Source: Stenogyne calaminthoides
Lineage: Eukaryota > Streptophyta > Magnoliopsida > Lamiales > Lamiaceae
DNA: 64,000 nt
Direction of reading: 5' to 3'
NCBI GenBank assembly: GCA_037126765.1
Contig: JBBCBC010000024.1
Span: forward strand, 16,403,554 to 16,467,553
Below, piece by piece: positions 49,028-59,821 of this stretch (its first letter is position 1; each line of letters opens with the position of its first letter). The position numbers and the translations under genes were made by a program. The notes beneath the pieces were generated by a model. The model saw only the letters and a program-made list of their open reading frames with translations. It had not been told where the DNA came from and searched no databases.

Positions 49028-50229
49028 TTTTTGCTAATCGGTTCAAGGAAAGGGACGATCTACACAAAGATTTGGAAGCGGTTGCGAGAAATGCATGCTC
49101 GATTGTTAAGAGTTCCAAAAGTAGCGATTGGCTCTAAAGACAAAAGAATGAGCCATCGAACTTTAAAACTCTTAATAAGATAACAAGGATGTTTTTAGTG
49201 GAAGGTCTTCCGAATGAAGTATTTTCTAAGGATCAGACATGTGCCGCATGTCAGAAGGGAAAACAGGTCAAAGCTTCATTCAAGGGAATTCTTGGACCGG
49301 CATCCAGCAGAGTATTGCAGCTGCTTCATATGGATCTATTTGGACCGCATCGGCCAGAGTATTGCAAAATGCTTCATATGGATCTATTTGGACAAGTTAC
49401 ACAAGTCGATCTCCTCACGACGCAAATATACTCTCGTAATCGTGGATGACTATTCCAAGTTTACCTGGGTTATATTCTTACATAAGAAGAATGAGACAAC
49501 GAAGATACCCGAGCTGCTTAAAAGATTACAAAATGAGAAGGGTGTCAGTGTAGTAAAAATCGATCGATAAAGGTACAAAATTTACGAACTCTTTTATAAC
49601 CGATTTTTACTCTAAGTTTGGTATATCAAAGATGAGACATCACCGCAAGAACGCATACAAATGAGAATGGAAGTAGCGAAGCGGAGAAACAGAACACTCA
49701 AAGAAGTTCGCCAAGACGATGTTATTTGAACATGCAATACCAAGCCGTTTCGCGTAAGCTATCAACACTTTGCATGTCATACTCGTAAGCGGATGTCTTC
49801 CGACTAAGGCTCACTACAAAACACCCTATGAACTGTGGAAGGGCAGAAAACCTCGTGTTTCTTACTTCCATGTTTTTTGGGTGTAAGTGTTTCATACACA
49901 ACAATGGGAAGAGTCAGTTGAAGACCTTTGAGGCCAAGTCAGATGAGGGTATATTCTTAGGATATTCCTCATCTAGCAAGGCTTTTAAAGTTTACAACAG
50001 GCGAACCCTTGTTGTGGAAGAAACACCCCATGTAGTCTTTGATGAAGCATCTTCTGAACAAGAGAAATCTGCCTCAGAACAAGATGTACATGATCAACCA
50101 GTACCTGATGCTCAGAAAATGGATCAGCTAACGATCAAGGAAAAAGGATCAGAAATCGTAACAGTATACATTCTAGATCTAGCTGATTCACCAAATCAAT
50201 CAAATCCTAAGGTACGGAAAAATCGATGA
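49028..50229 (+). pseudogene. Copia integrase region
   Basis: Pre-integrase zinc-binding residues lie near 49140-49290 (MSHRTLK, then TCAACQKGKQVKASF). The core start MDLFG occurs twice because of a 47-bp tandem duplication (49309-49355 and 49356-49393). It continues with YTLVIVDDYSKFTWVIFLHK (49420-49490). The C-terminal part is 49828-50229 (EAKSDEGIFLGYSSSSKAFKVYNRRTLVVEE). The segment holding the second catalytic Asp and the Glu (49560-49800) is scrambled. Not functional as written. Confidence 0.83.
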
Positions 50230-50545
50230 TGAAAGAAGAAGAATGCATTTGAGACAAATATCAATCGAACCATCCGGTTCGGGGGGAACACTGAAGTTCC
50301 CTTAACGACATCGACACATGATGAGTCCAACATCACCGAGACATGTTCTTATCAAGTGGATCATAACTCTGCACCACTCCCAATCGCTAGTAATGAACTA
50401 TTATCAGAAATGGATGATGTTCTCCAAACCGATGCAAATCAGAACAGAAGGACCTGGATAACCAGTCATCCAACTGATCTGATCATCGGAGACCCATCCG
50501 ATAGAGTTAAAACTAGACATCAGTTGGTGAAAGTGCCATGTATTT

Positions 50546-51390
50546 TTGTTATCATCTATGAAGGAACCAACAACAAGAGAGGAAGCTCTACAAGGCAAAA
50601 GTTGGATTCTAGCCATGCAGGAGGAGTTGGAACGATTCGAGAGAAATCAAGTTTGGGAGGCCGGTGGACGGACCAACTCATCAAGATGTAATTGGCACAA
50701 AGTGGGTTTTCAAGAACAAAGAGAGATGAGAAAATGTCATAACCGAGGGAATAAGGCAAGACTTGTTGCTAAAGGGGTATTCACAATCGGAAGGAATTGA
50801 GTATGATGAGACCTTTGCACGGTCCGCCGCTTTAAAAGCCATTCGGTCAATTTTCGGCATATGCTTCCCACGAGAGGGTTCATTGTGTATCGGATGGACG
50901 TAAAAAGTGCATTCTTAAAGCGGGATACTAGCAGAGGAAGTTTATGTCGAACAACCTCCGTGCTTGAAAAGAGCAACCAAGTGTACCGATTTAAGAAAAG
51001 CTCTTTATGGTTCGAAACAAGCTCCTCGAGCTTGGTATGATACACTCTCTCGGTTCTTGATAGGCGGTGGGTTCACTAAAGGAGCAAGTGGACATAACCT
51101 TATTCGAATAGAAGATGGAGAAGATATTCGATGGTTCAGATTTATGTGGGCGACATCATCTTGGATCTCCCAACAAGAGTCTATGTGAAAGATTCAAAGA
51201 AGTCGATGCAAGGAAGTTCGAGATGTCCATGATGGGTCGGATGAGTTACTTTTACGGGTCTACAAGTCAAACAAAATGTGAAGGGATATTCATCTACCGT
51301 GCAAAGTACACTAGGAGTTTCTTGGCTAAGTTTGGAGTTCAAAAGCGTAAGGAAGCGAATTCCTATGTTGACCGGATTCAAGATGGATCC
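50546..51390 (+). pseudogene. Copia reverse transcriptase region
   Basis: Recognisable blocks in shifting frames: WILAMQEELERFERNQVWE (50596-50655), KARLVAKG then a YDETFA segment (50755-50815), YRMDVKSAFLK (about 50890), LRKALYGSKQAPRAWYDTLS (50990-51048) and QIYVGDIILD (about 51139), where the usual active-site YVDD reads YVGD. Small indels every 100-200 bases interrupt it. Confidence 0.85.
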
Positions 51391-51392
51391 GG

Positions 51393-52075
51393 ATGAGGAT
51401 GGTCGAAAACCAATCGAGAAAGAATATAGGGCTCTCATTAGATCTTTACTATATACCGACCGCCCGGACGGATATCACTTTTTGCGGTAGGGTGTATGTG
51501 CGGATTCGTGCAAATCCAATGCAAAGCCACCTAGAAGCAGCTAAGCGGATTCTGAAGTATCTGAAGGGGACAGTAAACCTTGGTTTATTTTACCCATTAG
51601 ATGATAATCTAGAGCTTAGTGGGTATTCTAATTCTGATTATGGAGGTTGCAAAATTGATAGAAAGTCAACCTCGGGGAACTTGTCGGTTTTAGGAGTAAA
51701 ATGGCGATCTCGTGGTTTTCAAAAGCGGACATCGATTCGCGACATCTACTTCTCGAGGCGAGAATATATGGGTCGCAGGAAGTCGCATGTTGCTCCCCAA
51801 CCGCCTCCGCTTAGTCGCCGGTGAGGGATTATAACATTGTAGCTAAGAATGTACCTATATTCTGTGATAGTAATAGTGTTATTGCAATCACTCAAAATCC
51901 CGTTTCTACATACAAGATGCAAGTATGTGGATGTCGGACATCATTTTATAAGAGATCATGTTGAAAAGAAGAATATCGAATGGAAAAGATTCATACTGAT
52001 ATCTGAAAAGTCGATATTCTAACCAAGCCACTAGTGAGATCGATTCGAGAGATTTATGCAATGAGCTAGGGCTTC
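51393..52075 (+). pseudogene. Copia RNase H region
   Basis: Open from 51393 to 51824. RANPMQSHLEAAKRILKYLK and GTVNLGLFYPLDDNLELSGY precede NSDYGGCKIDRKSTSGNLSV, the typical Copia RNase H with SDYAG altered to SDYGG. After 51720 the frame is disturbed, but NIVAKNVPIFCDSNSVI-like residues near 51830-51890 and a VDVGHHFIRDHVEK-like stretch (about 51930) mark the domain end. Confidence 0.82.
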
Positions 52076-52369
52076 GGATCTTGGAGAAAAAGCACCTAAA
52101 ATGCTTGATGGATCGTTTCTCCAGAACCAGCTGGTTAAGAGACTAACCAGGTTAAGAGGAATCAATTGAGTTTGGTATCTCAACTGATCAGAAGATCAGT
52201 CAAGGAACTGATATGAGAAGGCGATCAGATTTACGGATTATCAGATTAAAGGATTATCTGATTAAATCAGTTTGGTTATTTCACACTTTGTAAGTCGATT
52301 AAGCTGATATTCAACAAGCAAGATTCACAAGATTAAAGCTTACATCATATAAGAAAAATAGAAATTTAC

Positions 52370-53150
52370 ACAACGATGGAATAATAGAAATTTTCATTGA
52401 TAAAGACCCGAAGGTCAGATTTACATTACAAGTTACAAGTACAAGAGGACCCGGAGGTCAGTACATAAACCCTAAACCCTAAGCCTAACCCTAGAAGGGG
52501 GGGAGAGAGAGAGATTTTAAATCTGATGCTCCCATTTTCCCCCACTTAACAGGGGTGAGAAAGGCTTTAAAATAATCCTAAAGCCACTCGCAGAAGATAA
52601 AATCAATGGAGCGAGAGCGGCCTTGATAGGATTTCTAAGCCAGGAGCCCTTAGACCTGAAGTCAATGGGCTCTCCAGCTGTTAAATGGAGCACATGTGCC
52701 AAGAAAGTGGTTCAAAGACCTTATGGGCACATGTGTTACATGCAAAAATTGAGTTGATATACGAAGATCAGCTGTTGTCTGATCAAGACCGTATATCAAA
52801 CTCATGTTTTATATCAGACTGAGTCTGTTGATGCTAATTCCGTCATCTCGATAGACACACAAGGTGCATACGGTTAGGAGAAGTGTCTTCTCAGTTGCGA
52901 CATCAGATCCGCCGCCTCGGTGGTAGAGAAGCTTGGCAACAATTATATGTGTAATCTTTGATGACGACGAAAGCAGCAATAAGGGACACACAAGGTTGAT
53001 TTGAGAAGCTGAAATCATTGAAAAAGGGGTAAAGGTTTTTACCGGAAGTCTCACCGGAAATAAGGGTTTACCAGAATGCATGATTTTATAAAGAAGATAA
53101 GTATGGTGAATGGGTTATGTTGTGTAAAACATTGGTCCAATTTATAGAGG
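52370..53150 (-). other. Putative antisense minigene in the Copia 3' region
   Basis: On the minus strand a TATA-like motif (TTTATA on the plus strand at 53141-53146, reading CTCTATAAATTGG) is followed by an ATG at 53081 opening 90 codons. That peptide starts MHSGKPLFPVRLPVKTF and includes a Ser/Leu-rich stretch. A second open piece (52702-52517, MAHVLHLTAGEPIDFRSKG) and an AT-rich tail with TCAATGAAAATTTC (about 52400) follow, as in a plant transcript end. Neither peptide was recognised. This may be a real small gene, a captured promoter fragment, or chance. Confidence 0.35.
52464..52490 (+). promoter_or_regulatory. Telobox-like AAACCCTAA motifs
   Basis: Two adjoining AAACCCTAA words and two degenerate ones. 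In plants such short telomere-like boxes are promoter or Polycomb-linked motifs; too short for an interstitial telomere. Confidence 0.4.
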
Positions 53151-53969
53151 CCAAAGCAAGGGTGCAAATGCAATTTTGAGTTCTTAAAACCTTTTAGAGA
53201 AATTTGCATCACAAGGACAGCGTGTAGGAAACACGCGACTGATAATTGGATAAATTTACGGTGATTTGACATTACGAAGTATCCAGACTACTATTACACA
53301 TGTCAAATCGTGCCAACTTAGGGAATCGAGACTACTATTCAATTCTTTAAGAACTAAGTTTTGGCGGTAACACTTATCCCAAGAATTGGCTTGGTCTGAG
53401 TAGAATCAGATTAGGTCAACTGAAATCTGATTAGATAAGAAACTGATCAGATGAGGAAGATCAGTTGAGCTTGATACCTCAACAAATCAGATATATCAGT
53501 CAATAAGAAATCAGAAATATCAGTTGAAGGGGGAACTTCAACTAACCAAGGAGGATCAGAAAAGGGAAATCAGACGCAAAGTGAAGCGGATCAGTTGAAA
53601 AGGACAGTTGGGAAATTATAAGGAGCAGAAAACTAAGATCAACAATTGGAATCAACAATTACAAGTGGTATTGACTGATTACAATATCAGTCAACCAGAT
53701 ACGCTTTTCTATTTCCTTGTTTACTGCTTACTTATCTGATTTCATCTGATATTATTTGCCTTACTGCACTCATTACCTTTGTGACGTATTTCCTGAAAAA
53801 TATTTAATGCGGACGTGGGGTACTTGTATTAATTGCCACAAAATGTGCTTTTAAATCCAAAAGACAATCGTACGTGCTTTTCCTGACCACACGATCAAAA
53901 CCGATCAATCTGGATCGTTTAACCTTTTCAAACGATTGATCTTCCAATCTCGTTTTTCCCTCCTCCTCC

Positions 53970-53976
53970 TTATAAG
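53970..53976 (+). promoter_or_regulatory. TATA-like motif upstream of the Copia post-pol gene
   Basis: TTATAAG follows TCCTCCTCC, about 355 bases before the ATG at 54326. A TTGTTGTAG acceptor-like sequence directly precedes that ATG. Together these suggest separate transcription of the 3' gene with an intron in its leader; inference only. Confidence 0.35.
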
Positions 53977-54325
53977 TTTCATCAAAACCCTACCAGAGTT
54001 TTCTTATTCTAAAAAAAAAAAAACTTGCGATCTATTCTCTGAAAACTCAAAATTATTTTTCTGCGATTCAAAGTGTTTTTCTTCCGAATCAAACTTATCT
54101 TTCGAAAAAACAGAATCTAGTAATTTCTGGTTATTTGATGATTTTCTTTTTCAAAATCCATTGATCACATAGATTATGTATCTATATGTTATCCTGCGAT
54201 ATGCCTTATCTTTTCATGATATCCGTATGTGTTTATCGATTACTAGGCCTGAGAATAGGTCTGATAATAAATATTTGATTCTTCATGATTATGCACAATT
54301 TTAAATCGAGTCTATCTTGTTGTAG

Positions 54326-57300
54326 ATGGCCACTCACGGAATGGGAAAGATAATGTGCAACTATGCGGATCTAGCGGCAAAAAATTGTCGATGACAAATT
54401 AAATGCGATTTGGTACTACTGGCGGGATCCGAATCCATGGAAGTTGAACAAATCTCGAAGAAAGGAGGCCTTGAAAAATTTCGTCTTCGCTCCTTTGCAA
54501 TCCCGGTGATGCAATATGAAGCACTTTCGAATTCTTAAGGAATTTGAAGGTGGATACGGACACTCACGGAGATGAACCGATCTCTTGATCAAGCGGAGAG
54601 GAGATCGATCGACGAATCTTGACATATCTCGTCTGTTGACTTGCCAAAAGGAAGAATCTCTTTGCTCACCACTGAGGAGAATGAAGATGAGATGATCGAA
54701 ATGAACTCTTGAGAGAGGTCGACAAACATCGGACCGCGGGTTTTGTCGGACCGATGTTAAAAAAAAATCTGATTGTTGTTTAACATCTTGTCAAAAAACG
54801 ATCATGGGTATTTCATTCAAACCCCGGATGCTCTAACATCCGCGGAAATTATACAAAGATGGTGGGCTGCGATAATCGATGAAGCCAAGAACATCAATTG
54901 GCATGGCTTCCTGAAGGCCATTCTGCTCCAAGAACATGAGAAATTTGGAGTTAATGAACGGAGGCAGGTCTATCTGAAGAAGAGGATCAACAATCTCAAC
55001 AAGGTTGCAGTTATTCTGAAAGACAAACTGCCAAATGCTGAATGGGACCAGAATGGACTGAAGTCCTACAAGGCCTTCCTCACAACCACTTCAGCTATAT
55101 ATGGGCCACCTGATGATGATATGAGGCCCACTCCTCCAAAGGTGAAGAAAGGAAAAACCAAGGAGGCAGCCACGTCTACACCAGATGCTCCCCAAAAGAA
55201 AAAGAGAAAACTGGTGAAGGCTCAGGAGAAGAGGCCGAAGAAGGCAAAACAGGCCTCAATGACTCTGTTTCTGGAAGATGAGTCAGACGAAGAAGGAGTG
55301 CCAGAGCAAACTGATGAGCCACAGAAATCAGCCGAAAAATTAGACAGGCAGGCTTCTCAAGTTGAGAGCTCGCCAGAACATTCTGAGGGAAGAGCCAGAG
55401 ACGAACGATCTCCTTCTCCTCAATCTCGAGCTGATTCGCACTCCGAATTATGGCTGTTGAGCATGTTTCTCCTTCTCCTCCACCGCTTGAACTGGCAAAT
55501 TTCATCGATTCGCGAACCAGAAAAATCACCTGCTGCAGAGCCGGACGTAATTGCTTCAACAACAGAAGAACCTCTGCAGGTTCAGCCAATCAGCCAACTT
55601 CCGCCTACTCAAGCGCCACCAGAACCCTCCACATCTCATCAACCGGAATCTGGAGGATCTGAGCAAATAATTCCTGAGTCCAGATCATCCAAGACCATCA
55701 CCGGGAAAATGGTCCGAATGCAAAATGAACGAGATATTGATGCGATGTATCCAGAGCTGGTAGCCCATCCTGTTATTAGAGAGGAGTTATGGAGATCCTC
55801 ACCTGGAAAGATCTCCGGTTAAAAAGTTTCTCAGATTTTATGATGATTATAGAACAGATGGGAGGTGCTGATGAATTTGCAGATTTTGATTTCGATATGA
55901 AGAAATCTGCTCAAGTAGATCACCGGTGGTGATAAGCTGTTGAATCAATTAAAGCTCGATCCACGAAACGGGGTTGATGAACAAGGTGAACCGAGATATT
56001 TGAAGAAGCTCCTGAAGCAGATGTGCCTATGAAGGATGCCGGAGCTGCCGATGATAGTGGAACTGGTGCTGCAGTTCACGACCAACCACTGGAGGCACAT
56101 TCCTACATCTCACATCACCGCTGATCAACTTCAGGAGATCAGATCATGTTTCAAAGATCTCCTGAAAGAAGAAGTCGAGGGAGTGATAACTGATCAGAGG
56201 CAGATTGGCCTCAAAGAAATAACGGATCAAAGGGAATTGGCTATTTCCCAGATTGAGGCAATCAAAGATCAGTTCTCCCAAACTGTGACCAACCTGTCTG
56301 CTGAGCTTATAAAATCAGTTGATGACAAGCTAATTCAGGTTGATCAACAACAAGTTTCTTTTCTGATGCTCACTGAAAAGCTAGAATTGACTGAAGAGAA
56401 ACTTGACAAATTGATTGTTACCCTCTCTACTGCCATTGAATCTGTCAAAACTGAGTTGATCTCGAAGGTGCAAAGTCTAACTGCTCAAGCTCAAGGTTTA
56501 TCTGTTGCAGATCTCAACAGGGCGATATCAGTCAGCTTTGGTTCTCTGACCTCCCACCTCACTGCTCTTTTTGATCAAACCAAAAAGGGGGAAGGACAGA
56601 GTGAGAAACCAACTGACACGATCAGAACAACAGAAGACCTGATTCAGACAGTTGAATCCTATGGACAAAGACTAGACCATCTGGATCTCTTTGCGAACGA
56701 AATTTCTGAAAAGATGGAAAAGTCAAAGGCAAGAAAGGCTGCTGCGGGTGCTGGGACATCACAACTGATACCAGTCACTCAGACTAAGAAAGTCACAAGA
56801 AGCACAGCTAGCCAAATTCAGGCCGATAAAGAACTGGCCGAGAAACGGTCCAAAGAGCAGATTCTTTCAAGAAGAATTAATTAATGAAGAAAGAAAAAAA
56901 AAAAAAAATCGGGTAGAGGCGTAAGATCCAAGATGAAATTCGGATCGAGGGCGAAGAAAGGAAAATTTGGAAAATCAGTGCGGAACCTCACCGCCGCAAA
57001 GAGTTGATGAGATCATTCCAAAAACTGCTGCACACGCTGAGAGGTTTGAGGAATGGAATAAGATCAGAAGTGAATGGCTTCTAGATGCCTTTGTTCTAGA
57101 TCTTGTTCCACAAGAAGAATCTCGGATCTGTCAATTCCTCAACCTGGTTGGAAAACAAATATCGATTTTTCCAAGTATCCGGAAAATGAGTCCAAGATAA
57201 TCAATGTAAAAATATCTCGCCAAGAGTATGATGTGTTAGATTACTCGAAGAAGGCAGACGGCTCATTTGACAGACTGGCATTTCAGAGATTCTATTTTGA

Positions 57301-57474
57301 CATCCTGAGCAAAACGCGATAATCGATCCTCGCAGATTAATGATGTCAAATGGAAACTTTGCAGATTTTCAACATCCTCAAGATCAAAGGGAAATGCGGA
57401 AGGATACAAGCTCAAAAGTGAAGAATCAGAAGACCTCTCAGGATCAGCTGTTTTTAAATTCAAACTTTTCTGAT
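54326..57474 (+). pseudogene. Copia post-pol gene (extra 3' coding region, coiled coil)
   Basis: ATG at 54326 (MATHGMGKIMCNYADL) directly follows a TTGTTGTAG acceptor. The frame breaks early and is well open at 54773-55822: an N-terminal helical domain (SAEIIQRWWAAIIDEAKNIN, LKKRINNLNKVAVILKDKLP), a Lys-rich stretch (KKKRKLVKAQEKRPKKAKQ, possible nuclear signal), then an acidic Ser/Pro/Glu-rich linker. 56036-56884 is a long coiled coil (KELTEEKLDKLIV-type heptads, ISQIEAIKDQFSQTVTNLSA). 56967-57322 may be the C-terminus. No signal peptide or convincing membrane segment was seen, so an envelope-like role, proposed for Sirevirus post-pol genes, is not supported. Function unknown. Confidence 0.6.
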
Positions 57475-57618
57475 GTAATATGTAATCGACAAATCTAATG
57501 AAATAAAAGTTTATTTTCTGATCCTAAGACAAAATCTCATTGTCTTCTGATTATGTGCTCTTTCTTCATTCTATATTTATCAACTGTGATTGGTTTCTCA
57601 AGGTGTTTTGGTTTCATC

Positions 57619-57632
57619 AAAAAGGGGGAAAT
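57619..57632 (+). other. Copia polypurine tract
   Basis: AAAAAGGGGGAAAT immediately precedes the 3' LTR (TGTTGGG at 57633), the normal plus-strand primer site. Confidence 0.85.
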
Positions 57633-59192
57633 TGTTGGGAAATTTAGAGTTTTGATGAAAGTTCTAAAACACATGTAATAAGACCAGTCAGACCTGTTAG
57701 CTGATTGATGTTTTTATTACCAGTTATAGGATACCAGTTGATAATTACTGTATAGAACAACTGATGTAATAGATAGGTCACATATTGAGGGGAACCTCAA
57801 TATGTATATAGGTCGATCCAAGATATGAAGAACGGTGATATCCGGATGGGCCGAAGGCAAGAGAAGGATAGAAGATCAGATTGATCTGATCAAGTCAGAT
57901 ATCACAGCTGAAGTCATGAAGTTCAATCTCAGAAGACTTAAAGATCAGATGACTTCCAGAAGATCAGACCAGAAGACCTACATCAGCCGAGTCTGCTAGT
58001 TGAAGCTAAGACAACCGCACTAGAAGACTCCATCGGTAGACCGATCGGTTTTGATCGATCAGTCACCACCAAAAAAATCGATGTTTCACCAAATCATACG
58101 CCTATGATCGAACAAGAAGAATGTCAACCTTAGTTGGAAGAACAACACTGAAAAGTGCTTCTGTTAACCAATAAGAACGAGACACGTATGATCGGAGCCG
58201 GCAATTATGGGATTTGGTGCTGCTTCTCTAATGGCTATAAAAGACTATATTCATGCTTTCGGCCATGCCGTTCCTGAAGCACATCACATCAATCCTGCAA
58301 GTCTACCAAATATAGCCTGAAATTCAAATTGCTCTCCAACGGCTCTTTCATTTTCGAGGTCTATATATATGGGATCACACTTCAGTGAGTGAAGACACTA
58401 AACACTTGAAACAATCAAGAAGCTCAAGCTATAATCGATTTCGCACGAAGAAACACGAACTTGAAGATTATTTTCTTAGTGTTCATCCCATAAGTTCTTA
58501 GCACATAAATCTTTTCATCTAGCTGATAGGCTACTTATAAACTAGAAAAGATTTCAAAGTTGGAACCAAAACAATCTTACCCAAACCCAAAGTTAGGTTA
58601 AGTTGTTTAGCAAGATTCAGGACTAGGGTTTCTAGTTCGATTTACGGGATCGGTTGAGTGAGAACTCCTTAAATATCTGTTGGTGTCTTGTGTTGGACTA
58701 ACACAAAAATCTAAGTCCATTGGTTTAGTTGGTGCCCCTTGTGATAGGGAAGAGTGGGCGTGGGGATTTGGTTTGTCCGAACCACTATAAATCTTGTGTG
58801 CTTTTACCTGCTTTGATTAACTGCTTTACACATCGCACTCCACTTAATTAAAGCCGCATACATATTCTAAGTTAAGATCAGCTAGCACCAAGCTTCCGAT
58901 CCGATCAAGTTGACACTTTAGTCAAATTGGTTGAAAAGACCCGACTTTGGAATTTGATTTATTAAACCGGTTTTTCACACGGGTAAAACTTAGCTTCCGC
59001 TGTCGGTTAAACCGATAGATCCGAACTAATGCGGCTTGGCGATTAGTAAGTTAGATATCAGTCCAAACTGATTCACTTGCACTCTGATCAGGGTAACTGC
59101 CATCACACCTGATCTGCACAAAAAGTTTTTAGAAGTCTATTCACCCCTCCCCTCTAGACTTCTGCCCTCACAAAACCCGTTCGGGACCTACA
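57633..59192 (+). repeat. Copia 3' LTR (1560 bp)
   Basis: Same ends and order as the 5' LTR. It contains the conserved TATATATA (58362-58369). Patches at about 57810-57860, 58010-58085 and 58925-59040 differ strongly while 57857-58010 is identical. It is followed by AATCA, the target duplication. Confidence 0.93.
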
Positions 59193-59821
59193 AATCATTC
59201 TGGGAGGAGGCTGATCGGCGCTTTCATCCGGAGTCGGCCCATAAAAATGCACATCCCGGGGCACCTTGTACATGCAACGAAGTCCCCGCACATACTGATC
59301 GGAGAGTACAGATTGGTATCTTTTATCGGACGCCGCGAATTGAGAGTCGACCGACTTGCGGTATACCCGGTCAGGTCACTTGTATAGAGCTCGGTTACAA
59401 TATAGATCATAATTAAAGACTCGTTCATAAGCCCTATAATCCGGAACCAAGGAAGAAGGACCCGCCGTTGATGACCGTTCCCGTGGGACGGGATGAAGGA
59501 GATTAACATCCAAAGGGGGAAGATGGGTAATTTTGGCCAACTCTTCCAGAAATTGGTCATCCACCGGTTCATCATTGGCATCGTCTTCCCGGCGGTTGCC
59601 CATAACCTTAGCCAATGAACTTTCACCCACATGCCCGGTGGCGGAGCCAGAAAATTGGCGGCGACGCAGGGCAATAGGGATGTCATCCTCAGAAGAGGAG
59701 GAAGCCACCATGGGCTGAGAGGCAAAAAGGGATTTGGAAACGCTAGAATCCCATAAATTCGAAGAAGGGCACCAAAGTGCTTACCTGTGATTAATTCCGC
59801 TTCAGGGACACGAGAATGCAT
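59193..59821 (-). pseudogene. Gypsy antisense gene, 5' part
   Basis: Minus-strand ATG at 59821 opens MHSRVPEAELITG. A CAG|GTAAGC donor (59784) and a CCTCTCAG acceptor (59715) define a plausible 70-bp intron. Exon 2 then reads PMVASSSSEDDIPIALRRR through DDQFLEELAKITHLPPLDVN and YRAYERVFNYDLYCNRALYK, with a frameshift near 59376 before more residues (RKSVDSQFAASDKRYQSVLS, LRCMYKVPRDVHFYGPTPDE). The Copia then interrupts it; the rest is at 42076-44391. This position and orientation match the antisense gene of plant Tat elements. Product role unknown. Confidence 0.55.

Larger units (their letters stand above)
44392..59192 (+). mobile_element. Complete Copia retrotransposon (SIRE/Maximus-like, 14.8 kb)
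   Basis: LTRs 44392-45962 and 57633-59192 have TGTTGG...CCTACA ends, and a perfect 5-bp duplication AATCA (44387-44391, 59193-59197) shows it landed in the Gypsy antisense gene. The iMet primer-binding site and a polypurine tract (57619-57632) are present. Order: gag, protease, integrase, RT, RNase H (the Copia order), then a 5.5-kb 3' region with extra coding sequence. Long LTRs, large size and a post-pol gene fit the Sirevirus (SIRE/Maximus) lineage; a phylogeny of the RT was not possible. Coding frames contain many small indels. Confidence 0.93.

Noticed and set aside
52464..52490. Interstitial telomere
   Set aside because: Only two clean AAACCCTAA words plus degenerate ones; long tracts are expected for a telomere relic.
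54773..56884. Envelope-like protein after Copia pol
   Set aside because: No signal peptide, membrane segment or cleavage motif was visible. The one hydrophobic stretch (LLSMFLLLLHRLNW near 55450) is short and lies in a region of doubtful frame.
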